Of a stretch of DNA of 64,000 nucleotides, positions 56,701 through 64,000 are shown in pieces (the stretch's first letter is position 1; each line of letters opens with the position of its first letter). The notes beneath the pieces are model-generated. The model was not told the DNA's origin. It saw nothing but the letters and a program-made list of their open reading frames with translations, and did no database searches. Both the position numbers and the translations under genes were made by a program. Origin of the DNA: Prillingera fragicola (Eukaryota > Basidiomycota > Tremellomycetes > Trichosporonales > Trichosporonaceae); assembly GCA_002335605.1 (NCBI GenBank), contig BEDY01000012.1, positions 1 to 64,000 of the forward strand, in the 5' to 3' direction.

Positions 56701-56969
56701 AGTTCCCCGTCGACCCGCCTGCAGCCTCGCGCGCCGACTATCTCGAGATCATCTCCGACTCGGTGTACGCATCATCGTCCACGCTCGACGGCCGCCGCTT
56801 CGCCCAGGAGTTCTTCACCAAGCGCAAGGCGGACACTCTGCGTAACGCCTCTGGCGTGCGTCCCGCCAAGGCCGCCTCGCTTGCCGATGTGCTCAAGGCC
56901 CAGCCCAAGCCCCAGCCTGCTGACCTGGGCTTCAAGGTCGTCAAGGCCAAGAAGAGCAAGAAGGCTTAG
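53727..56969 (+). CDS. GYF-domain protein of the SMY2/GIGYF family
   Basis: Single exon, 1080 aa. GYF domains bind Pro-rich PPG[FIL] peptides; GIGYF/Smy2 proteins act in translational repression, mRNA decay or ER-Golgi traffic. The N-terminal part contains FRYNREQILAIWDEEKFKER, close to the 4E-interacting/N-terminal motif found in GIGYF-type proteins (YS/TREQLL-like). The GYF domain lies at about 395-450: NWLYRDPNGQEQGPFTGNQM followed by HEWYSHSYFKDDLPVRR, with the G-P-F and W-x-x-x-G/Y-x-F features. Long Pro/Ala/Gln and Glu-rich low complexity follows, then a charged coiled coil (LREIQETEARVASARKQALA; TLKQIQEEEERRKEKQAAQI) and a conserved helical C-terminus (about 960-1080) typical of this group. 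The start at 53727 is the first ATG giving MSMHFAPQW. Confidence 0.88.
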   Translation: MSMHFAPQWVKPIKPTGSALAPNAQDAAPAQQLKATTAASPFPALGQPRSGSPTTAAPPNPPLSYSRVTHTAASPSYGPGEGYFNYGGDAPNGGNPSPFPFRYNREQILAIWDEEKFKERPIELVQLAENGAVLVSKNITKPVGLRELTELEKRVLSTGVHPPVATRRAPSHNPDGAAPMPRRAPQTADRDRDRDRKDMQGPAPPANAGRAGFGGFGRGEGGAFGGAKFSGAIAEGRQPGAIGGGFGGVGKRAPRREGDETMRPSAASTWRPTTRTGSVSGSGSGTFEGVLGFGGAPPNSGPAQSEAAEDRFANGKRDDDRAGWASGQRNWRAAPQEDAAMDSPAVETPSASVIATASATPLAERDAMLREQTPTPVSALNSEVPQTAQERADLGAINWLYRDPNGQEQGPFTGNQMHEWYSHSYFKDDLPVRRENETTFHLLSELKTLTGNAVQPFLSAVRPRLPPNIPIPLAALQASGVAPGGMPSPNSLNESFHRMNVQGPPQQQPYGHPNAPYPNHYGQPQYNAGPGYMGGAPQPWSPAAAQQSPARMNSAYGSIGPAPVFGGFGAAIGTPIQRPDMFSPAIGQASPWGAPAPVNPSAAWQQQPQQPQAPLHAPIPVQAQPEPESYFPQGEQAPEESAVAEPEAEPVTERAPEPEAEPEPEYEQESDDEKDEAFVDDDLDDDMAVAAVKATPNAWGTKAASPKASVAAIPATPSPASKLPPAHASLPPKPVAAVKTEPVAPVTPAPAKPASPTLEKAAMPKPAPWADKAPAATGPSLREIQETEARVASARKQALADARASASPAPPMSSVDDIPSSLSWGLPSQGGAKHTPPSSSTPPPLAWGGGADGPKKTLKQIQEEEERRKEKQAAQIRATQVATASAAKRGYADLAAHAAASPAQAAAAAAAGWTTVGASGKVALASPKPAAAVAKPVAAAPKPAVVAAPIAVPKTNGTEDPSQPSVEFIRWIKQALTGLTANVDDFIQMLLQFPVDPPAASRADYLEIISDSVYASSSTLDGRRFAQEFFTKRKADTLRNASGVRPAKAASLADVLKAQPKPQPADLGFKVVKAKKSKKA

Positions 56970-57096
56970 ATGGAGAGAGAGTGAGAGGGGCACGCACAGG
57001 TGTCGCGGCATTGATCTGTAGTGCACATGCGAGATCACATTCATCATCGTTTCATTTTGTTCCTGTGGGCGATATTTAACACTGATTTCACCATGG

Positions 57097-58669
57097 TTAC
57101 TCATCGTCAATCTCCTTCCAATCCTCCTCCTCTGCGTCCCAACCGAGCAGGTCGGGGTCAACGCCAAGCGACCACAACATGGCCCCCATATCCCACACCC
57201 TTGGCGCGGCCACAGCCGGGCTATAGCGAGTCAGCTACAGCAAGCCAAACCAAACTCACGCATCAGGCATCAAAGTCTCACCAACTCCAGTCCCGAGCCG
57301 GCCATATCGCACCCCCTTGGTCTCAGCAGCCACGATTTCCTCCAAATCATCCGTCTCGTCAGCGGGAAGCACGACGTTGCCCTCGTAATCCACAAACTCC
57401 CCGCGGGTGTTTTCCTTTACTGAACCGAGATAAGCCCTTTGGGCACCGGAGAGGCGCGGCGGGGAATCGAGAAAGGGGTCGTCAAACCCGAACGCGGGCT
57501 TCGGGGGGTCGCTGTGCTCGGGCTGGGGGACGATGAGGTAGAGCTTTTCGGCTACGTCGCGGCCTGCTTGCCGCCAGATGGCGATTAGGTCTTTGAGGCG
57601 CTCGTCCTCGGCTGGGTCGGTGTAGCGGACTGCTTGGGTTAGGGTGCGGAGGCGGGCGTCGAGGGCTTTGGTGAGTGCGTCTGGGCGGCGGGTGGAGGGG
57701 GTGGTGCGGGAGGGGGGCTTGAAGGGTTTGGCGAGGCGGGGGGTGCGGAGGGATGCGGGAGGGAGGGGGGACGAGATGGGGGAGCGTGGTGTGAGGGTGT
57801 GAGAGATTGAGGGGATTGCGAGTGGGGAGGAAGGTGTGTGGCGCGTGTGCGGTGTTGGTGGGAGGGCGGGGCGGATGCGAGAGGGAGTCCGAAAGGGTCG
57901 CTTCAGAATGCGTGCTGGAGAGCTCCCCTGTACTGTGAGACTGTGTGGGCATGGGTGGACTCACCTCGTCCTCCGTAGGATCATTGCGGCGCTTGCCCAG
58001 ATTCGAGCACGGTGACACTGTTGTCGTGGCGGTTGCCCGAGGTGGCCGCGGGGGAGGTGGCTGGAACACGGGCCGAGGTTGGTTGAAGCTAGTACGCACT
58101 GGCGCTGGAGTGGCAAGGGGCGTGAAGACAGATGAGGTTTCAGGAGGAGAAGCAGGCGAGGAGCTCGAGCTGGTCGGAGGTTGTGGAGAATTGGTGGCAT
58201 CTTGAGCGGCCACAGAGGGCGGAGTGGCGATACGAAGCGGACTTGTGTTCTCGCATGGCGGGGAGCTGTCCAGAAAGGCGTGTGGCTTGCCGATACTCGG
58301 GAAGCACCTTGGGAAGGCCTCCACACAGTTGACGGCGTCGTCAACCGCCATGATATTCATTGATTCATCTATCGAGTTTGGGAGGTCGCTAACAAGGGTC
58401 GGGCAATAGTCTATGATCGCCGGTGTTGCCATGATTGCATGGTTGTCTGCATGGAAAGGCATGACAGAAACATGTGGATTTTGAAAGGTTTGAATGAGCT
58501 TGAGATAGTGTGAGTTGATGTGGAACCCGCGAGAAAGGTCGTAGATGTGAGGGAGAGACTCAGTACAAGCGTGGCCTGGCAGGAGTGAACTTGTCAACAC
58601 TTGTTCTTGACCACGGGTGGCCTGAACTGTGGGCTCCCACAACATCATTGCTTGAGGATGATTGCTCAT
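57097..58669 (-). CDS. SFR1: SFR1/Mei5-like recombination mediator subunit
   Basis: Sfr1 (Mei5) partners with Swi5 (Sae3) to stimulate Rad51/Dmc1 strand exchange. Exons 58669-57965, 57927-57260 and 57199-57097 give 491 aa; a later ATG at 58432 would give 412 aa and the start is uncertain. The N-terminal 300 residues are Ser/Pro/Thr-rich. The C-terminal part has the Sfr1 pattern: basic FKSP-like segments (ARILKRPFRTPSRI; LAKPFKPPSRT), a coiled coil (LTKALDARLRTLTQAVRYTD), then ERLKDLIAIWRQAGRDVAEK with the family's W-R-x-A-x-x-x-A-A/V-E, and a closing motif WDMGAMLWSLGVDPDLLGWD. Assignment rests on this pattern and would benefit from a profile search. It is head to head with VTA1. Confidence 0.75.
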
Positions 58670-59050
58670 ACTTGTGAATGGTAAAGCAGAGAGAGAGTGT
58701 GCAGTGTCAAGATGAACAAGTGCGCCCTCGCCATTGCCTGCTGCATCTTCCCTCGTACACTCATTTGCCACTTTTGCCACCCAAACACACACAACGGGAG
58801 CAAATATCCAGGAATGATGGCCCCGCACTGCGTCGTCAATCGATGATGACCATGCGTGCATGCCCATTCACTCTCTTGTTCTTCTCTGTCTCACCGTCGC
58901 CACTCGTACACAATCCACAAGCAATCAAAGAGATATCCTCTCTGGATACCTATGCTTCGTATCTGTTAAACAGATTCAACTCTACCCTTGTCCCAAGCTC
59001 GTTAACCCAGACGTGTGTCTCAAGTCTCCACTACCAACAACCCTGGCGCC
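58670..59050. other. Divergent promoter SFR1/VTA1
   Basis: 381 bp between the chosen start codons. The SFR1 reading frame remains open to 58867, so part of this may be coding or leader. Confidence 0.4.
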
Positions 59051-60751
59051 ATGGATGCCATCACCCTTCCAGCAAACTCGGTGCCCGCCGAGTTCAAGAA
59101 ATCATGCGAGCAGATTTTGAAACGAGCTCAGGAGCTTAAGGCTCATGATCCAGCAATGGCCTACTGGTGTAAGTATAGCACTGGCTGTAAAGGGCGGCGC
59201 TCACGTCGTGCAGGCTCATTCTCGGCGGTTCAGAAGGCGCTTGACGTCAAGCAGCGCTCGGCTGAGGGAACCAAGTGGATTATGTCTCTGCTCGACGCTC
59301 TGGAAGAGGTGAGCAAAGAAGCCCTTGCCACGAGTTGCGCTTATCAAAACAGATGAAAGCAACCCTGGCTGGTAACGAGGCTGTGACGAGCGAGGCAGCA
59401 GGAAGTGCCTACGTGGAGAACTTTGCACTCAAGGTCTTTCTGGCCGCGGACAATCTCGACAGATCTGGCCAGTGTGACAAGTGCGTGACGCATATTGCTT
59501 ATCTGGAACATGCACTGACGAGCAGGCGCACCATCAGCAAGTTTGTTGTTGCGTCCCAGTTCCTCGAGGTGCTGCGGTGCTTCCAGGCGGGCATGAGTGA
59601 TGAGGTGCGTTTAACGTGTGCAGTTATAACTTGTGCTTACAGTACAGATGGAGCAGAAGCTCCAGTATGCACGCTGGAAGGCTGCGGACATTGCCAAGGC
59701 GCTCCGTGAAGGTCGCGAGCCTGTTCCTGGGCCTCGTGAGTGCTCCTCGTCCACACGATACACATGAATTGAGCTAACTTCCGCAGCGGTGCCCGAATCC
59801 CCTCCTGCCGGCGATCTCGAGGACGCTAATCCTTTCCCATCGCTGGGTGGCGTTAGTTCCGAGCTACCTTCGTCTCCTCCTCCCGCTGCGCGCACCTTTA
59901 CCTCCCCGCCGTCTGGCTCTCCGGCACAGGGCAGCTCTCCTAAGCTGGGTGGCTCACCTCGTCTCGGCTCTCCGCCTGCCGACACGCCAAAGGAGTCCTC
60001 GCGCCACAGCTCGTTCTCCAGCTTGCAGAAACCAGTCGTGTCGCCTTCGCCCCGGCCGTCGCCTCTGCAGAAAGGCCACCTGGATCTTCCCCAGACGCCT
60101 CTTGATGTCCCGGGCCGGAATGACTCTGGTACATGGTCCACGATCGCGACGCCAGGCGTCCCCGATGATGACGAGAAAGTCGGAGAAGCGTCGGATCCTG
60201 CCACTCCCTTTATTCCCTCCCCACCGCGGTCTGCCAGCCCTCCGAATGCGCCGATAACCATAATACCTGCTCCAGGATCACCGCTGGCGCGCGTCACTTC
60301 TGTCGACAAGTCAGTGCGCTTCCAGGGCCCCGACGGTGCTCCACTTTCACCACCGGAGACCATGGCCAGTGTTCCTTTCTTCCCCGAGCAGCCCGCACCA
60401 GCTCCATCGGCCGTTACCCCAGGAGGCTCAACCGAGTTGAACAACTTCTCCCTTCCTTCGGCTCCTCCACCAGTCGTCTCCCCTCCTCGCCCAGCACCCT
60501 CTGCACCTCCTGTCGCTCGCGCCCCTCCTCCTTCGGCGCCTCAGCAGCGTCCTAATTCTGTTCCTGCTCCTATGCCTGCGCCAGCACCTGTTGCGGCCAT
60601 CCCTGTTGTCACCGGTCCAGCACGCAAGCTCAACTTCAAGGAGACTGAAATCTGCAAGAAGCATGCCAAGTGGGCAATCTCGGCCCTCGAGTTTGACGAT
60701 GTGGAGACGGCGAGGAGCGAGCTACTCAAAGCTCTTGCGATGCTCAACTAG
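59051..60751 (+). CDS. VTA1: ESCRT-associated VTA1/LIP5 protein
   Basis: Vta1 stimulates the Vps4 ATPase that recycles ESCRT-III at multivesicular bodies. Exons 59051-59168, 59214-59308, 59353-59480, 59526-59604, 59648-59735 and 59787-60751 give 490 aa. The N-terminal tandem MIT-like helices occupy about 1-165: FKKSCEQILKRAQELKAHDP, AYWCSFSAVQKALDVK, YVENFALKVFLAADNLDRSG, KFVVASQFLEVLRCFQ, and MEQKLQYARWKAADIAKALR. A long Pro/Ser-rich linker (about 180-445) follows. The C-terminal VSL helix pair (KETEICKKHAKWAISALEFD, ARSELLKALAMLN) binds Vps4. Architecture and both ends match the family; the linker is longer than in yeast. Confidence 0.95.
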
Positions 60752-61154
60752 ATAATGACATGCACGTTTTGACAGATAATTTCCAACCGCAGAGCCATTT
60801 GTATGAGCTAGGGTGCATTCAATCCTGATCACTCTCTCCTCACTGACGCGTAGATGCAAGCTCGAGGCTCAATGATCAGCTGCATAGTTGTCTATGGAGC
60901 CACTTTTCCATCCACGTTTTCAGCTAGGAGCAGCGCCATTGTCAGCCCATGTGCACAACATTGTCAGGTAACCATCGGCACCCCTCTCGGCGTCATCAGA
61001 ACGGATGGTGTAAATAACGGAACCAGACTGCGGCCCGTGCCGTGACTGACGACTAACCCATGTGGACATCCATCTCCACTAGAGTTGCTTTCTAATACTC
61101 ATTGGTCCTCTTATAGGCTCGAATGGTTTATACATCGTCCACAAGAACGATATC
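60752..61154. other. Intergenic VTA1/OPT
   Basis: 403 bp in tandem orientation. It should hold the VTA1 terminator and the OPT promoter. An ACGCGT lies at about 60846. An additional upstream non-coding exon of the OPT gene cannot be excluded. Confidence 0.4.
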
Positions 61155-63490
61155 ATGAACCCAGTGTACGTACACCCCTCTGGCGCAAGATACGCGCGGT
61201 AACGCGAGGAGGCGAGCTCCACTTGCAGGCAGTGTTGACGCCGCAGCTCCAGCCCCTCCTCCCGGGGTCTGGTCTACAACATTCCCTCGCCCGAAGATGA
61301 CGACGAGACAGTCCTGGGCGAAGAGCCCATAGTCGAGGGTGACTTTACCTTTCGCGCCGTCGCGGTCGGCCTAGGCGTTGGTATCATCCTGTGTATGACC
61401 AACTTGTACTTTGGCCTTCAGACCGGTGCGTCCTTTGCGTGCGACTATGTGAGGGAGCTGACAGAGCAACAGGGTGGGTGAGCATGATGTCTCTTCAGGC
61501 CGCTTTGCTCGGCAAGATCATTGTCAACCCACGCCTGTTTGGGCGGCCGCTCACGGTTTGCGAGACTGTGATTCTCCAGACCGTCGCCGTGGCGTCCGGC
61601 ACCATGCCCCTTGCTGCGGGCTTGGTAGGCATCATCCCCGCGCTGGGGATGATGACCAAGGAAATCGACGGCCGGGAACCTATTGTCCTGAGCTTCTCCT
61701 CGCTCGTCATGTGGTGTATCGCCGTCGCATTCTTTGGCGTCTTCCTCGCCGTTCCACTCCGCCGCCAAGTGATTATCAAGGAGAAGCTCGTGTTCCCTTC
61801 TGGAACGGCGACAGCCCAGCTGATTGCTCTGCTGCATAAGCAGCCACCGCCCATGCAGGGTCTCAATCCGACTCCTGGGGGTGCGTACCGCCGGATCCCC
61901 AACATGGAGAGGCAGCACTCTGCCGATGGGGAAACGGATGATCTTGAGGGACCCAGTGCGACTGAGACACCCGCCGATAAGCACGACGAGGCTATGGAGA
62001 ATTCGTGGAAGTCGCTTGGGCTGAGCTTTGCTGCCAGTGCTGGCATCACGGTAAGTCTGGCTTGCTGGTTCGTGCTGACGACATAGCTCCTCAGCTTCCT
62101 GTTCCCCGTTGTCTTTGCACTGCCAGTATTTGACGTCCTGACTTGGCCGTTTGGAACGAGTGCGGCTGCCAACTGGATGTGGTGGTTCACTCCCTCGCTT
62201 TCTTACATTGGCCAGGGTATTATCATGGGTCTCCCCGTGACTACTGCAATGAACGTCGGCGCGGTCGTAGGCTGGCTCGTCTTGTCGCCGCTGGCCAAGC
62301 ACAAAGGTTGGGCACCCGGCAAAGTGTCGTCATCCACAGACGGGTCGCGCGGATGGATTCTCTGGGTAGCGCTCGCCATCATGATGGCCGAGTCTCTAAT
62401 CTCCCTCATGCCTCTGGTATACTCATACACGGCCAACCTTTACACTCGGTGGCAGCAGCGCTCGCAAGTGTCGCACATCTTTACCCCGCTCCCTGGAGAG
62501 TCGACCGAGAACGACGACTACTACGACCCGTACTATGAGCCCAACGAGGATGACGATGAGATTGAGCATGAGCCGCCAGAGCGCCTTGTGCCTCTCAGCT
62601 GGGTCTGGTGGGGTCTTGGCGGCAGTTCTGTGCTCGGTGTCGTCCTCGTCTGGGTCGTGTTTGGCACCAATGGCATCCACCCCTGGGCTACAGCTGTTGG
62701 TCTCGTGCTCGCCAGTATCCTGAGTCTCATCGGCGTCCGCGCCCTTGGCGAGACAGACATCAACCCCGTCTCCGGCATCGGCAAGATCTCGCAACTCCTC
62801 TTCGCAGTCTTACAGCCCGGCAACGTCGTGGCCAACGTCATTGCCGGTGGTGTCGCCGAAGCTGGAGCCCAACAAGCCGGCGACCTCATGCAGGATCTCA
62901 AGACAGGCCATCTCCTGCGTGCCTCTCCCCGCTCGCAGTTCTACGGCCAGATGATCGGTTCGGCAGCATCGATTCTAGTCTCCGCAGCAGGCTACAAGTT
63001 CTACACCTCGGTCTACCAGATCCCCGGGCCCGAGTTTGCCGTTCCCTCGGCAGGCGTATGGCTCAACCTCGCACGACTCCTCAACACCGGCCACCTCCCC
63101 TCCCACGTCGTGCCATACATGATTGTCTTTGGCGGCGCCTTCGCGCTCATCGCGGTCGTAAAGATATTCGCACAGCGCTCGCGCTCCCCCGCAGCCCAGG
63201 CTCTTGTCGGGTACCTTCCCTCTGGTGTTGCCTTTGCGATTGGATTCCTCAACTCGCCGAGTTTCAGTCTTGCACGTCTCATTGGAGGATATGTCGCGCA
63301 CCGCGCGGCGCGCGCCTCGGTCACTGGCGAGACGCCGTTGTACGCTATTGTCATTGCTTCAGGCTTTGTGCTCGGTGAAGGCGTTGCTTCTATCGTCACG
63401 CTCAGTCTCGCGGCTGCGGGCTACGGCGCGCTGAGCTGCGGTGGATGTGGGATTGGTGGTGGAGGATACTGTGCTGGAGGCTGCAACTAG
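61155..63490 (+). CDS. OPT-family oligopeptide/metal-chelate transporter
   Basis: Proton-coupled transporter of the OPT superfamily (peptides, or metal complexes in the YSL branch). Exons 61155-61165, 61247-61425, 61473-62050 and 62087-63490 give 723 aa. The 11-nt first exon (ATGAACCCAGT) joins to SSPSSRGLVYNIPSPEDDDE; this avoids a TGA in the alternative acceptor frame but remains the least certain junction. Membrane helices alternate with the family's conserved segments: VGIILCMTNLYFGLQTGWVS, MPLAAGLVGIIPALG, KLVFPSGTATAQLIALLHK, SYIGQGIIMGLPVTTAMNVG, and GETDINPVSGIGKISQLLFA with the conserved NPVSGIGK. The FPSGTATA and NPxxGIGK forms fit the YSL-like rather than the PT-like branch. The tail ends in four cysteines (CGGCGIGGGGYCAGGCN). 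Confidence 0.92.
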
Positions 63491-63584
63491 AGAGGGACGA
63501 GACTGCATCGAGGCAGCTGTAGTGACTACTATGCATAGATATGATTGTGGCAAGCTATGCTTTCCTCGCTGCACCCGAGAGCAT

Positions 63585-63973
63585 CTACCGCTTCACAGGT
63601 GCGGCAGGAGCAGGAATCTTGCCCCAGCGCTGCAACACGCGCTCCTCGATACCAGCCCCGACCCAGCGATACAGCCCATCGCTGAGCGCAAGGTTCTCGA
63701 CCTCGGACTTGAAGAGCTTTTCAAAGTCGGGCGCACCTGGGCCAGTCATGGCCGCACCAGCTCCGCCCAGCATGGCCAAGCCGCCGCTCTGGTCGCGCGT
63801 GTCGACCGCGGCATTGTCTTGCCCGAGAATGAGGCGGAAGACTCCGTTCAGACCGAACAAGTTGAGAAAGTACCAGGAGAGAGCCGAGACCCAGCGCACA
63901 TCCAGGTCTGGGATGGAGAGGTCGCGAGCGAAGAGGGATTTAAAGCCCAGGGTAAGGGGGAAGGGGAGCTTGA
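63585..63973 (-). CDS. EMC3: ER membrane protein complex subunit 3, 3' part only
   Basis: EMC3 is the YidC/Oxa1-like insertase subunit of the EMC, which inserts tail-anchored and multi-pass proteins into the ER. The last exon (63973-63585, stop TAG) begins after an intron whose acceptor and CTAAC branch site are visible at 63974-63995; the 5' exons lie beyond the window. Residues match the family's C-terminal part: LPFPLTLGFKSLFARDLSIP, DVRWVSALSWYFLNLFGLNG, VFRLILGQDNAA, then DFEKLFKSEVENLALSDGLY. The gene converges with the OPT transporter, 94 bp apart. Identity is strong; only the last 129 codons are in the window. Confidence 0.92.
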
Positions 63974-64000
63974 CTGACGGGCTGTTAGTGGAGTCCGGGC

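Noticed and set aside
55402..57021. 539-codon plus-strand frame overlapping the GYF gene
   Set aside because: Out-of-frame shadow made of Pro/Arg/Leu/Ser runs; no start context and no family character.
61445..62302. 285-codon minus-strand frame
   Set aside because: Antisense to the OPT transporter membrane helices.
1..64000. CRISPR arrays, integrated viruses, transposons or a biosynthetic cluster
   Set aside because: No direct-repeat arrays, transposase, reverse transcriptase, integrase or backbone-synthase motifs were seen by eye. Neighbouring genes are unrelated housekeeping functions.

Overview
This window is nuclear DNA of a basidiomycete yeast. Gene content and intron style fit Tremellomycetes, possibly the Trichosporonales; this placement is an inference from gene structure and protein character, and no search was run. 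The DNA is GC-rich and gene-dense, with genes on both strands. Most introns are only 35-50 nt, with GTRNGT donors and a CTGAC/CTAAC-like branch site close to the acceptor. I rebuilt exon-intron structures by hand. In every complete model the exon lengths sum to a multiple of three and family motifs run across the junctions. No tRNA, rRNA, transposon or CRISPR array was recognised.

Layout. 1-5 kb: the 5' part of TMA20 (-), a secreted GH16 glucanase (-), a 1.9 kb gap, and the vitamin B6 glutaminase PDX2/SNO (+). 5-13 kb: YPP1/TTC7-like TPR protein (-) and SPA2 polarity scaffold (+), head to head. 13-19 kb: vacuolar Ca2+/H+ exchanger (-), a 3 kb gap without a recognisable gene, and a short unknown protein (+). 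19.5-25 kb: ORC2 (-) and RFC1 (+) share a 196-bp divergent promoter, followed by eIF3g (-). 26-31 kb: CTP synthase (+) and a Sel1-repeat DSF2/Nif1 protein (-). 33.5-40 kb: BEM1 (+), an unknown possible winged-helix protein (-), and a BCL7-like acidic protein with a Thr-Pro repeat (+). 40-50 kb: an oversized ATG4 (-), a small secreted cell-wall-like protein (+), UBP14 (-) and DIB1 (+). 50-57 kb: TVP38 (-) and a GYF-domain SMY2/GIGYF-like protein (+). 57-64 kb: SFR1/Mei5-like recombination mediator (-), VTA1 (+), an OPT transporter (+) and the 3' part of EMC3 (-).

The genes are mainly housekeeping: replication (ORC2, RFC1), nucleotide and cofactor supply (CTP synthase, PDX2), translation and splicing (TMA20, eIF3g, DIB1), polarity (SPA2, BEM1), membrane traffic and autophagy (YPP1, VTA1, TVP38, ATG4, EMC3). 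No biosynthetic cluster or defence island is visible. The most notable items are the uncharacterised proteins at 18.1, 36.3, 38.9 and 45.3 kb, the ORC2/RFC1 shared promoter, the large ATG4 extensions, a Cys-rich tail on the OPT transporter, and a probable GC-AG intron in UBP14.
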